Below, piece by piece: positions 20,719-31,752 of a stretch of DNA of 64,000 nucleotides (within the stretch, counting starts at the first letter, position 1; each line of letters opens with the position of its first letter). The translations under genes were made by a program, and so were the position numbers. The notes beneath the pieces are model-generated. The model saw nothing but the letters and a program-made list of their open reading frames with translations. It was not told the DNA's origin and ran no database searches. Source of the DNA: Larix kaempferi (lineage: Eukaryota; Streptophyta; Pinopsida; Pinales; Pinaceae); assembly GCA_027924585.1 (NCBI GenBank), contig BSBM01000372.1, positions 5,997,001 through 6,061,000 of the forward strand, given 5' to 3'.

Positions 20719-21859
20719 TGGTGTCAAAGCAGGAAGCAGCTATTCGAATTGCAGCAACAACAGTTGCAACAATTCTTTGAGCAGTTGTCTTTCATTAAGC
20801 ACCAGAAGCCTCTGGATTTACACAACAAATCTTGGTGCAATTGCATGTTATGTGTGTGTGTAGTGTGTTTTTATTTACATGTTTTCACATGCATTTTAGC
20901 TGTATAAATTCATTATTCCGCTTATGGGTGAAATTTTGTCGCTCCAATTTAGTTAATGTCCCCTTCGATGGCTGGATCGGGGGTTGGGGACATTACAACC
21001 ATGATTGAGATGTTTTTTTTCCTTTCTAAGATAAGTTTTTCCATTTTTTCGAACTGGAAAGGATTCTCCACCTTACCACTTGAAAATGGTATATGAATAG
21101 GCACAAAAAATACCTGATATCTCACACAATATTATAGTACTATAGTATTCAGTGAGCAAAGAGATCTGTAATCAACACTGTAGAGAGTTTATAACCCAAA
21201 CAATAATATATACACTAATATATGTGACCTAATTTTAATGTAAAATATCATAAGATAAACAAGGAAAACACATAAAAATGCAGAGTATGATCAAATAATC
21301 ATATATAAAATTAAATTTATTGGGGGTGAATAGATTATGCCTAACCAAGTCATTATTATAAATAACTAATATCGGTTATCACCATTGGAATGAGAATACT
21401 AGTTTGTGATTAATATTGACAATACTCCTTTAGAAGAAATATCCTTGTAACATCCCAAATTTTCATAAAAATTTAAAACTTTTGAAAACGACATTAAATA
21501 CAAAATTTATAGATGCGGAAATAATAATTGTTTGATTACTACAGCTTTAATTAAAAAGTCTTTAGTACTAAATATAATCTAATTTATGTTTTAGCAGCAT
21601 TTTGACACTCACAACTTTAATACACAAATTACAAACATGATTATGGTAATAGACGAACTAACAGGTCATTAATGTGATGCGATACGTTTTCTTGAAAAGA
21701 TACTGACAGTTTGATTTTTGATGAACAAGGGTGTCCTATGAGGTACCCTAGAGTTTACTTAGCTACGATGCTAATGCATTTGAATATTCTATGTGCAGAG
21801 GATAGGTAAGAGGTTCAATAACTGCATAGTTTAAAAGTACGTGTGTAATTCAATTCAAT
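20719..21859. other. Copia-4 leader remnant and unassigned AT-rich DNA
   Basis: After the primer site come about 150 bp of leader, then AT-rich DNA without coding. At 20954-20963 and 20986-20995 the arms TAATGTCCCC and GGGGACATTA form a 10-bp inverted repeat. On the - strand TGTAATGTCCCC at 20997-20986 looks like the start of a gypsy LTR related to that at 33303. TGTAACATCCCAAATTTTC at 21446 is another LTR-like start with no partner seen. Confidence 0.4.
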
Positions 21860-22582
21860 GTCAAATAAAAATGTTGTGAATTCTTCATCCATGGCTGCAT
21901 CCCAATCTGGATTCCCTGAAGCTTCTGCAAAGGTTTCTGGATCATGATTCTCAGAAACTTGAGCCAAAAGAGAAGAGGCTCGCTGAAACTGAGAACGTGT
22001 TCGACGTTGATCTCTAGGATCACCGACAAGATCACCAGCTGCTTCACATGTTGAACGGACCCATCGAGGAAGCACTTGTGCTGGTGCAACTGGAGGAACA
22101 TGAGCAGGCGGAGGTGGATTTTCATCCTCACTGTCATCATCAAAAACTGGAGTTGGAAACCTGTCAAGGAAGTTGGAAGAAGAAGAAGAAGAAGGCACAA
22201 ACGTCAAATCAGGCTCGCAGGCCACAGATGGCACAATCGCCGAGTTAAGCTCGTAGGCCAAGAGATTTTCATCAAATTTAACATCTCTTCTAATGATTAT
22301 AGAATGAAAATGTGGTTGAAGAAGTCTATAACCTTTTACATCTTCAGAATATCCAACAAATATGCACTTTTCACTTTTAGGCTGCAATGCTTTCCGTTTT
22401 TCATCCGGAATGTGAGCCCATGCTTCACTACCAAACACACAAAAGTGACTTACATCAGGTTTAATTTTACTCCATGCTTCTTCCGGTGTTATACCTTGTA
22501 ATGCTTTTGTGGGGGTGCGATTAACTATGTAATTTGCACAATTTATGGCTTCAACCCAAAATTGAAGACTTAGTCCCTTAGA
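21815..22582 (-). pseudogene. copia integrase C-terminus and linker, truncated before reverse transcriptase (Copia-5)
   Basis: After a stop in place of Gln, the protein continues: LQFWVEAINCANYIVNRTPT, EEAWSKIKPDVSHFCVFGSEAW and KCIFVGYSEDVKGYRLL, the end of integrase. A Ser/Asp/Pro-rich linker follows, then RRTRSQFQ and GNPDWDAAMDEEF, which normally lead into reverse transcriptase. The last 20 residues (FLFDIELNYTRTFKLCSY) match nothing in the family, so the element is broken at about 21860. Confidence 0.88.
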
Positions 22583-22960
22583 TTAGATCATACAATTAGC
22601 CATTTCTTTTAAAGTGCGGTTCTTCCGCTCAGCTACACCATTTTGTTGTGGTGTATATGGAACAATGTGCTGTTGTTGGATGCCTTGTTCAATGCAGAAA
22701 GTAGTGAACTGTTTGTTAACATATTCTCCTCCATTGTCAGATCTTAACTTAATAATTGGATGACCAGATTGTTTTTCAACAAGGGCCTTGTAGGCCAAGA
22801 ACATGTTAAATACTTCGCTCTTAAGTTTTAGGAAATAAACCCAAGTGCGTCTGGTGTAATCATCAATGAAAGTTAAGAAATATTTGAAACTAGAAAAGGA
22901 AGCAGAAGGAAGAGGACCACACAGGTCACTATGCACAAGCTCCAAGGGAACCGAGGCGTG
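22583..22960 (-). pseudogene. copia integrase core (Copia-5)
   Basis: All three catalytic residues are present: Asp in LVHSDLCGPLPS, Asp in KLRSDNGGEYV and Glu in QQNGVAERKNRT. The spacing is normal for the D,D-35-E core that inserts the DNA copy. The stop at about 22961 (TGA, most likely from a Trp codon) and the one at about 22583 (from Gln) are the only breaks. The zinc-binding domain lies just upstream in the protease segment. Confidence 0.92.
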
Positions 22961-23662
22961 TCAAGAGGCACGTTTGTCAAAACTGTCCCGATGATGTTTT
23001 CCAAGTACACAACCGGAACAAACACCATCTCTGCAAGATACCATCGGAAGACCTGTCACCATATTTTCTTTACATAGTTGTTGCAATGAGCGATAATTTA
23101 AGTGACCAAATCGCTCATGCCAAAGTTTGCTCATGTTATCACTATGAGCAACAAAAACTGAAGGGAAAGATGATGAACCAAAGTTGTTAAACTTGTACAA
23201 CCTGATAATATCATCAACAATTCCGGTAGCTAGGACCTGTTGAGGATCTTTAAAATCCTTGATTACAACTTGGTGAGGTGTAAAGGTAACAGTTTTACCT
23301 TCACCAGAATGAGTGATCTGATAGACTGATAACAAATTGCAGGAAATTCTTGGAACACATAGTACATCACTAAAATGACCATTATCTACTGGAACTGTTC
23401 CAGCTCCTACAACACTTAGAGATCTATCGTCACCAACAAATATTTGTTTGGTGTTACATTCATGCATAGTAGAAAAGATGGCTTGATCCTTAGCCATATG
23501 ATAAGATGCTCCAGAATCAATGAGCCATTCATTTGAAGTAGAAGAAGAAGATGCATTATAAGAATAACCAGAAGCACAAAGTGCATGTCCATGAGAGGTA
23601 GATTCTGAAGGCGAATCTAGGCTGATGTGGTGCTTCTTCATTGTTGCTTCCAAGGCTGCCAT
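22961..23662 (-). pseudogene. copia protease and integrase zinc domain (Copia-5)
   Basis: The active site reads WLIDSGASYHMAKD with the catalytic Asp intact, then VPVDNGHFSDVLCVPRISCNLLSV pieces typical of the fold. Near the end LWHERFGHLNY and CSGCVLGK form the His-His-Cys-Cys zinc site that starts integrase. It is in frame with gag upstream and the integrase core downstream, and the ATG at 23662 is internal to the polyprotein. Confidence 0.92.
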
Positions 23663-24487
23663 CTTTTTGAAACACTTTGATTCATCATGATTATCTTTCC
23701 CGCAATAGTTGCAATGATGCTCAGTCTTCTTGCCTTTTGGCTTGGATCCTTTGTCATTTTTTAAAGAAGGAGCTGACTGAGAGGGTTTTGGACCCTTGTT
23801 TGACTTATTATTGCGAAAATTTTGTTTCTTGGGAGGCTTGGACTTTTCTTTCTGTTGGGATAATAAGGCTTTCCCAGATGTATCTGCATTGTTGATTATT
23901 CCAAGATGAATGAGTTTATCTTATTCTCTAATCAAGGAATCACAAAATGATTCAAGACTAGACTCTTGATAGCTAGCTGCATTCAAGGATGCTTTCATGG
24001 AGTAAAATGTAGATACAAAAACAGAATATGCAAGTCCAAGTTTGGAAAGAATATGATAAATGCATTGTTTGTCTTCCCTCTCAACCTTACATTCTGCACA
24101 TAAGAGTTTAAGATTTTTGTACTTAGATAAATAATCTTGAATGCATGAAAAGTCACTTGGATTTAAAGAAATCAACTCATTTTCGAGTTGGTGACCTCGA
24201 ATTTCATTGTGTTTACCAAACACAGTTTCCAACTTGTCCCAAACAGTATTAGGTTCATCAATTCTAGATATGTGGAATCGCAAATCAGTAGAGATTGACA
24301 TCCCAATCAATCCACGAGCTTCATCACATCTATTTGCCCATTTTATTTTCTTATCATCATCAGTGGGTTCTTTTTCTTTCCCTGTGGTAATTCTGAAAAG
24401 TCTCCTACTTCGTAGAACATCTTCCATATGAGATTTCCATGAGAAATAGTTGGAACTGTTAAGTAGAATATCACAATGGGCGGCCAT
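23663..24487 (-). pseudogene. copia gag and nucleocapsid (Copia-5)
   Basis: The ATG at 24487 begins MAAHCDILLNSSNYFSWKSH, with the UBN2-type gag motifs VWDKLETVFGKHNEIRG and LENELISLNP. A single stop near 23921 (GAA to TAA type) interrupts it. The next part is Lys/Pro/Ser-rich and ends in the zinc knuckle CNYCGKDNHDESKC before the protease. Gag assembles the particle and the knuckle binds RNA. This start is chosen because it opens the conserved domain and lies downstream of a primer site on the same strand. Confidence 0.9.
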
Positions 24488-24699
24488 ATTTATAAATTAA
24501 TGGCTGTAAAATCAAAAACCAGTAGTCTGGATGTGAAGAGCTCAAAAAAATAGGCGGTTTCAAAAAAAGCAGCACTGAAAACTGACTCTGTATGATGAAG
24601 TTATGCTTGAACAAAGAAACTGTTGAAGATGTCCCCAATAGTGACGTGGCAGCTAGAGAATGTCTAGCAAAAAAAAAGAACCCCCCCTCTTCCCAAGAT

Positions 24700-25010
24700 G
24701 AACCTTTTGACAATCACTTTACAAAAAAGTTGCTTTAAGTGAACCACTTTTGTAAAATAAGTGATTTCACTTTTACAATGATATTACTTTTAAATAGTGC
24801 AACAATAAAAAACTTAAGTGACTCACTTGTATTTTTATTTTTTATTATTTAAGTGAGATGCACTTTTACAATAAAGTAACTTGAAAATAGAAATTGCATG
24901 CACTTTTCCTTTTAAAAGTAATTTCCTAAGCCTTGAACTCAAGACCTATTAAGGAATAAAGAAACTTTGAACCAAGTGAGCTAGATTAAAAGGTATGTAA
25001 AATATGGGAA
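24700..25010 (-). repeat. tRNA-derived SINE-like unit in Copia-5 leader
   Basis: On the - strand TAGCTCACTTGG (24983-24972) fits a polymerase III box A, and GGTCTTGAGTTCAAGG (24946-24931) fits box B, about 26 bp apart, which is near tRNA spacing. An AT-rich body follows, rich in AAGTGA and TCACTT blocks. No clear target duplication or poly(A) tail was found, so the ends are approximate. Confidence 0.4.
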
Positions 25011-25164
25011 TGAGGAAGGGAGCCTTTTTTTTTTTTTACTCTTCTTGCTCGGTTTGCGTGCTTGCCCTTTTTCCTGCAAAACAGACCACAAAACGAAACA
25101 AAAAAAAAATTTCCACACTTGTGGAGTTAGATCTTGTTAGCTTGCCCGGAAAGTCTACATTTTC

Positions 25165-25296
25165 TCTCTGTTTCTGATTTGCCGAGATCGCGCAAGGTGC
25201 ACGGCAAAGAGCATACGCAGCCGAGAAAAACCCGTTCCCTTTCTGTTTCTGATTTGTCGAGATCGCTCAAGGTGCATGGCAAAGAGCATACGCAGA
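25165..25296. repeat. 75-bp direct duplication in Copia-5 leader
   Basis: CTGTTTCTGATTTGCCGAG at 25168 recurs with few changes at 25243, and both copies extend through AAAGAGCATACGCAG. Two near-identical units lie head to tail in the leader between the primer site and gag. Confidence 0.85.
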
Positions 25297-25623
25297 TGGG
25301 AAAGCAACAATCTGAACCAAAAAAAAATCTAACCGTAAAAAAAAATGAAATATGAGATTTTTTTCTTATTAAAAAATGAAATAAAAAAATGCTTCACTGT
25401 AACATTATACCTTCAGATCTGATGAAATACGCGTTTCTGGAGCAACTGGGAACCGTTTTCAATCAAACGAAAACTATTTCTCAATGGAAACGACGCTTCG
25501 GACGCAATGGAACACCTCCCACATCCCAAAAATGCACAGAAATACAAGAACTAGAAACCCTTTCGAGTTTCGGCAACAACAGTTCAAGATCTAGATCATA
25601 ACCGGAAGCGGCACTTCATAAAA

Positions 25624-25635
25624 GCTCTGATACCA
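25624..25635 (-). other. Copia-5 primer binding site
   Basis: The - strand reads TGGTATCAGAGC, an exact match to the usual initiator methionine tRNA primer site, directly after the CA end of the LTR. Confidence 0.93.
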
Positions 25636-26093
25636 TGTTCGGGTACACAGAGTACTACCAAAGGACTGAACACCAAGAGAAACCACTTCACACAAACAGA
25701 TCACAAATCAACACACCGATGTTTTGACGTGGTTTAAACCCTCTTGAGGGAAACACTCCACGGCCCCGGCCAAATAGCTTCTACGGAACAATTTATTATG
25801 CAAAGAAAGAAAGTTACAAATGAGCTTCTCATAATCGATCAACTAAACAATGACCCTCCATGCTATTTAAATAGAGATCATGGAACAATTGGGTGTTAAG
25901 TCACGGATCAAGGTTAGGTTTGATCTAAGAGAAGTTGAGCCGTCGGATCACTCTATGTCGGAAACATATCGTGACCGTCAGATTAAGTATTTACAAATGC
26001 ATACTAATGCATACTAAAGAAACACACTATCCCTAACGGATATATTACACAAGTTGATCTTAACTAACTCCTAAGTGTCTAAATATCCTAACA
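25636..26093 (-). repeat. Copia-5 5' LTR (458 bp)
   Basis: On the + strand it starts TGTTCGGGTACAC and ends ATATCCTAACA, so the - strand has the TG...CA ends. The TTTAAATAG block (about 25866) could be the TATA region. The flanking bases on the right are TGCAT. No second LTR is seen. Confidence 0.85.
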
Positions 26094-28329
26094 TGCATTG
26101 TTTATGTGAAAGAAGTGTCAAGCTAGCAGATCCTCAATACCTGCTACTGCTTCTCTGAAGAATGTGCATTCAAACAAAAATTTTAAATATGTACAGTGCT
26201 CTAGCCAGGAAACATACATTGTTAAAATGTATTCAAGACCTTTCAAAGAATACTCAAAGCATATGCGGGGAAGTTTTCTTCCAGGATACCTAGGGGAGGG
26301 ACTGAAATTGTTGCAACGGCCATGGGCACTGATAAAATAAATATTTATGAAAGGGGTGAGGGAATGATGTGCTATAGAGTAAATACAGAAGAGTATCGTA
26401 ATAAGATAGCAGGGCAGTTCGCTGAAAAAATTTCAAAGATCATGGATGCTCAATTTGCAGATATAATGGAATGTTATTGATGCATGTCACTTGCTGTCTG
26501 AAGTGAAAAAAGAGAAGAGAGAGAGATGTTCTTCCAAGCAAAGAAGACCCTTGCAAAATATCAAGAGACCTCCTAAACGGGAGAAAGAAGCCTTGTTTTT
26601 AATGATGAACATTTCCATGTGCACACCAAGTCTGGAGTTTAATCAGAGTACCAAATGTCAGCTGTAGCAGCAGGTTTGTTTTCAATGAAGAGATTGTTTC
26701 AGTGGCAGTATGAATTCAGTGGAAGAATCAGAAAGGGCTAGCAGGTTATAGAGTACAAAGCACAGTTCCCAGTTTGAAGTTGGAAGCCTCCTAATGGATC
26801 AGGCACTTGGTCTATGGTGTTCTTTGCTACCTCACAGGGAGGATAGCATCCCTGGTTGGAGCCAGTTGTTAGCACCAGAATTGTGCTAAGATTTTGGAGG
26901 GATTATCACCATTTGTGCTAAGCTAAACCTGCCACTTAGGAGGTGTACATGTCAACTGATACACCCACCACCACCAGCACCTGATTTTGGAAAATTCAAA
27001 TTGCAAGAAGAAAGCCAAATCAAAACTCAATGTAATTTTTTATGAAGGGTGGGCTTGTTTTTTACAAAGAATGACTGTTTTAGTCATGATTTTTCAAAAA
27101 CTCTTTCGGCCTAACCATAATGAATTTTGGTAAACTGAGAAAGGTTTATCTCCAGAATGGGCCAATATTCAATAAAATCTCTCATAATTTACACAGGTGT
27201 CACAGGTTGGGATAATCGATGATATCTTTACAGGGTAATTTTCCAGAATTCACGTTCTTTGCATGAGTCATCAACTTACGGAGCATATCCCAGCCCGCTG
27301 GAGGTGAATCTGAGGAAAATGAAAGAGGTTTTTCTTCAGCATGGTCCATTATACAAAAGCCTCTTTCATTTTTTGCACAGCTATCACCGTTTGAGATATA
27401 CAACCATGGAACCAAAAGGCATTTTTGAGCAGTCCGCGGCCAAAATTGGGGAAAAAGATTGTTGTGGCTGACTCCCAGGTTGTTGAATCTTCTTGTGCAG
27501 GTGTCCATACAGTTGTAACAACTTCCTATTAAGATAATCTCGACCCTAGGGCTCAGTAGATCTATAAATGCATTGTAATAGAAGAAGAACAGGTTGGAAA
27601 ATCATTTTGGCCTGAGGCCTTGGGGAAACCCTGCTCTGTTTCTTGAAGCATTTTCTTTAATTAAATTATAGTGTTTGAAGCTGGATTTCGACTGAAATTC
27701 TCGTGTAATTGGTCTTGTAGTCTGTTCTTTCTCCTTCTCATGTGTATTGTTTATCTTTCATTGTTATTTCCAGTATGTAATTTCTTCTCATACTTGGTGT
27801 AGTTGTAGTAGTTAAGTAGAATCCATATAAATTATGCCCTGCTTGACTCTTTCCAAGTATTTCACCATTATTATCTGCTAAAATTGGTGTAGGATTCATC
27901 ATCGTAGGCCTTACATCAATGAACTGTTCTTTTCTCTCCTGTTCACCAATTAAAATCACTTTGACTACAAGTTGATTGCTACCCTGCCTCTATTTGGATA
28001 CATCATGCAGCAGCATTATATTTGTTTCAAGTTTCATGTTTGACTCCATTGCCTAATAGTTTCTTATGATTTTCTCTCCAAATGTTTAAATCATTTTGTT
28101 TCCAATAGAATTTTGACCTTCTGTGTATGTTGTAATTGAATATCTTGGATGATGAATGCTGGTGTGTTTCTTCATTATTAACAATCCTGATGATTTCTAG
28201 TATTATGTGTGTTTATAGAGAGAACCCTCTCACACTAAGCTGGGTCAATAGCTTAAGTCTAAAGATTGGTTAGTGGTTACCCCGAATTGCCTTCTCCACA
28301 ACCTAGGGGGTTAATTTGGGTGTTAACAA
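26094..28329. other. unassigned 2.2 kb between two retroelements
   Basis: No family is recognised. On the + strand 26226-26480 is open for about 84 codons (GGTEIVATAMGTDKINIYER, then KIAGQFAEKISKIMDAQF) with exon-like composition, no ATG near its start and an AG upstream. On the - strand 27508-27200 holds a 102-codon stretch starting MDTCTRRFNN. Either could be a remnant of a host gene. The rest is AT-rich and shows nothing. Confidence 0.35.
26226..26480 (+). pseudogene. exon-like open segment, function unknown
   Basis: The frame bounded by TAA at 26223 and TGA at 26478 reads a soluble, charged product with KTFQRILKAYAGKF, RIPRGGTEIVATAMGTDK and EEYRNKIAGQFAEKISKIM. The composition looks coding rather than random. 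There is no start codon near the 5' side, so it would be an internal exon or a truncated copy. I do not recognise the family, and no neighbouring exon could be linked to it. Confidence 0.3.
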
Positions 28330-29552
28330 GGACCAAAAATGAATATGTGGAGTTAGTGAAGAAAAGTCTATGCCATTCTTGAAAAATACCTTGGAGAGAA
28401 AACCATATGTGTGCGAGTGAAAAGTGCAGTGAAATATTTGAAGCTTCAGAGAATGCATGTATTTCCTACTTGAAGAGAGTTTTTGGGTTTTCTTCAAAAC
28501 CTGAGATTCCAAATATATTGATCCTAAGGAAACCAAGGGGAAAAATCCATCAGCTTGAATGAAGGAACGAAAGGAGGAGACCCATGAAACACCTAGTTAT
28601 GAAATAGGTGAAGTAGAAGAAGGAGTACCTACTGATAGGTGCTCACACCTCTATGTTGGTGACATAGAGATCACTTTTTAAAGTGTTGCTGCAAGCAAAA
28701 CTTCCATTAAGCATGAATATGAAGGATTTATAGCATTTGAAGAAGAACCAAGATCAACTTCCCCATCGCCACTTAAGCTTCATGAAGTTGGTCCAAGCAA
28801 GAAGGAAGAAGATGAGGAGGTTCATTTGAAAGAGCCTCATTTTCTTGAAGGGTCCTTGAATATGAAAGAAAAGAAGATCCAATAAACCCTTAGCACACTC
28901 CATGACACTCAAGCATTGGTGTCAAATTATTGTTGGAGAATTTCTTCATTAAAGGATCCATCCTTCCTTTAAGACATGAAGAAGATTCAAATAGCAATGT
29001 GCAACATCGAAGATTTTAATGGAGATTATTCATTCACTTCTTGGATGAAAGAACATAGGGATAACTATTTTGATGCATCCTACATCTTTTTGGAGCAGCA
29101 TTATAGGAAATGGGATTCTCACCTATGTCATTGAAGCAGATTTGATTGGTCACTTGATGCTTGCATGCACTTAGAAAATGGTGGTCTACTTGCTTGGAAG
29201 TATAAGCACTTTCATGATTCTTTGATGAGGTACCTCCTTGATGTACATATTTATTATGTTGCTATGTACTTTGATGATCTATATTTTGTACTTATGATGA
29301 TTGGAAGAATGCATGCAAGAACATGGGATCTGGGAATTCTCTTGCCTGATGGTATGGGTTGGAGAGAACTCCTAATTGTTGGAGTGCAATACAAGCAATG
29401 GGACCCTAGATTAATTTTTAGTCTCATTGGTTTCAAAAAAAAAAATTTGGGAAATAAAGTTTTGGAAGCAAAGTCTTGGAAAATAAAAAACAGGTCTTCA
29501 ACATCCATGTTCAAAATTGTTTGAGGAAAATCAATCTTGGTTGGGGAGGAAA
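28330..29552 (+). pseudogene. gag-like internal region, copy A
   Basis: This aligns with 32095-33301. Stops and a frameshift break it. Copy A keeps the sequence after the Cys motif, the acidic stretch with EETHETPSYEIGEVEEG-like residues, and the late block DSHLCH...RFDWSLDACMHL and QYKQWDPRLIFSLIGF. The function of the late block is unknown. The left end is truncated at about 28330 beside unrelated DNA. Confidence 0.6.
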
Positions 29553-29555
29553 ATC

Positions 29556-31043
29556 AATCTAATATACTTGGGGAGTTGGAATTTCAATATACTTAGCATG
29601 AGTCAATGAAGGTCGAATTGGAGTGGAAGAGTAACTTCCATGGAAGAGAAAGAAGCATTTCATAGATATTGAGACACGTGGGCTAGTTCCCTAGCTTTTA
29701 TGACGACAATGATGAAGATGTTATGACACTTAAGACACAAATCAGACCTGATTGCTTACATCTGACATATATGACATGTTAGGGCTAAAAATAGCCTCCA
29801 AGAGGGTGTACAAGGGAGTTAGGGAAGCCAAGAGTCATCCATTCGAATTGAGTGAAGGAGGAGGCTAGGAATGGAGGGACAAGTGGCACACATTGTAATA
29901 TCTTCCCAATTTGAGTTTGCATGAACCTCATGGATGGAATTCAACCTAAGGAGGTATTTGGAATTTTATAAAAGTCAAGAACAAAGAAGGAGAGTGTATT
30001 TTTATCATTTCTCATTTTTCATATTGGAGAACATAGCTTGTCCATGATGGTGGAGTGTTTACTCTACTTGTCTTAGTACCAATTTCAAGGGTGAAATATT
30101 TCCATCCTAATTGGTAATTGGAGAGGACATTCAAACCTTTCATTTGTAGCTACAATGGATTCATGAGTTGCAGGTTGAAGCTACATGTCTTCTCATGACA
30201 TTCTCTTCTTCAACTTGTTTCCACACCTTTCTCACTTTTCTCTTCATAATTTGGCTCTTGGAGGATGGACGCACTTGGTGAGATGTTGATCTCTTTGGGG
30301 GAGCACTTGTGGACCCATTTATTTGTAATTTGATGTATTTACTCTCTATTTTCTTCCCAAAGGATCCTCAGGTCTAAATACTAAGTGAAACTATGTCAAA
30401 ATACCAAACAATGTATAAATGGTGCCATTTTTCCCCATATATTGTTATGAACGCTTGAAGTTGCTTTATTTCGACTTGTATCAATTAATCTCTATGATTT
30501 TTATGTTTTATGGAGTTTCATTAATGTCATGAAGAAGTTTCATATACATTAAATAATCCTTTGGAACATAAATCTCGAATTTGATGAAAATGGTGAAGTT
30601 TCCTATCATTTCCCCCTAAGTGAAGACATGTCCACAAACCTCTGATTTATGGGAGTTGCAGAAGCCTTTAAGAACTGATTAATGATGCATTTTGGATCCC
30701 ATTGAATTCCTTTAAAAATTACACATGTCTCTATTATAAAACTTTGGAGGTTCGTACTGCATTTCGAAATCCATTTTTGTCCCCTACCCTTGAGGGTTTT
30801 GAACCTCGAATTGACTAATAAATTTCCCTATTTTCTCCTGATTGTAAATGAATGTTGCAAAAGTATTTTGAGAGTTTCAAAGCATCCATCAGCATCATTT
30901 TCATGTCTTAACACCTTCAGACCCAATTCAAAATCATTTGGAGCCATTTGGGAGCATTTGAGTCATTACAAGTCTAAGGGTCAAATTGGCCAAAAAGTGC
31001 AATTTTTCCAATTTTTCCAAATTTATTAAAAAGGGACACTACA
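29556..31043 (+). repeat. shared gypsy-type LTR of the array, 5' end deleted
   Basis: The first 180 bp match 33578-33780 of the second LTR. The end, ACACTACA at 31043, is set by the primer site that follows. Joining the missing start (33303 to about 33580) to this piece gives a full LTR of about 1.75 kb. It is 3' LTR to copy A and 5' LTR to copy B. Confidence 0.7.
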
Positions 31044-31046
31044 AGG

Positions 31047-31057
31047 GGTATCAGAGC
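31047..31057 (+). other. primer binding site of array copy B
   Basis: GGTATCAGAGC follows the LTR end after 3 bases and matches the initiator methionine tRNA site apart from the first T. Confidence 0.75.
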
Positions 31058-31068
31058 ATGGTCCTTGA

Positions 31069-31705
31069 TGTTATTTTTTCATCATTTAATTCAATATGAT
31101 CTAGGATCTTAACTGAGAGAACAACATGTAGAGCATATCAAACACAAGAGACAAGAGACACAAAGCATTTCATCGGGGAAAACCAAGAAGGTGAAAAACC
31201 CCGCAAGTTCCTCAGAGATAGAATAAGCACCAATACAAAGATCACAAAAATGAATCCCCAAAATATAGATGTCTACAGCAGATACTCCTCCTCCACTTGT
31301 GCGCACTCCTCCTCTCTCTCACTAATACGAAGTGAGTGAGTGAATGAATAGAATGAAAGAGTCACACACTTTATTTATACAATGACAAGAATTGCCTTTT
31401 ACTTTAACTGGGACGAACTCCCTTAGGAGAGTCTAACAACCCATTACCACTTGTCACTAGGTCGACCCCACTAGGGTGGTCTAATAACCCTTTAACCCAT
31501 ACTGGAACGACCCCTTTAAGGTGGTCTAATAACCCATCAAATATAAGTTATGACACTTACAATATAACTTGTGACACTTGAAAATACAAATGATGACACT
31601 TCCAATCGGAGTAATAATGCATCTCCATTGGGGATACAATAAAGTACAAATGAATGACATGCAATATACAAGTGAATATCTTTCGAAGTTACAAATACAT
31701 CAACC
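31069..31705 (-). repeat. solo copia LTR, related to the Copia-1 LTR
   Basis: The 5-bp duplication CTTGA flanks it exactly (31064-31068 and 31706-31710). The - strand begins GGTTGATGTATTTGTAAC, close to the Copia-1 LTR start, and ends AAAAAATAACA. Shared blocks include the GTAACTTCGAAAG start, the GTCGACCTAGTGAC region and TATAAATAAAG. No interior is present, so it is a solo LTR left by LTR-LTR recombination. It separates the primer site from gag of array copy B. Confidence 0.85.
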
Positions 31706-31752
31706 CTTGAACCTATGCATTAATATCATACATTGAAGAATAATTTGCAGCC

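Larger units (their letters stand above)
21815..26093 (-). mobile_element. Copia-5: Ty1/copia element, 5' half only
   Basis: On the - strand: LTR (26093-25636), primer site (25635-25624), a 1.1 kb leader, then gag, protease and integrase in one frame with three stops. The frame enters the linker to reverse transcriptase and stops matching the family at about 21860. No reverse transcriptase, RNase H or second LTR is seen. It is one of the best-preserved elements here, so the loss of its 3' half is probably one later deletion. Confidence 0.88.

Noticed and set aside
22048-22501. + strand frames of 66 and 141 codons
   Set aside because: They are antisense to the Copia-5 integrase-linker frame, which has clear family motifs.
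25040-25623. Host promoter or gene between the SINE-like unit and the LTR
   Set aside because: The segment fits the leader of Copia-5, bounded by its primer site, with a 75-bp duplication and no other signal.
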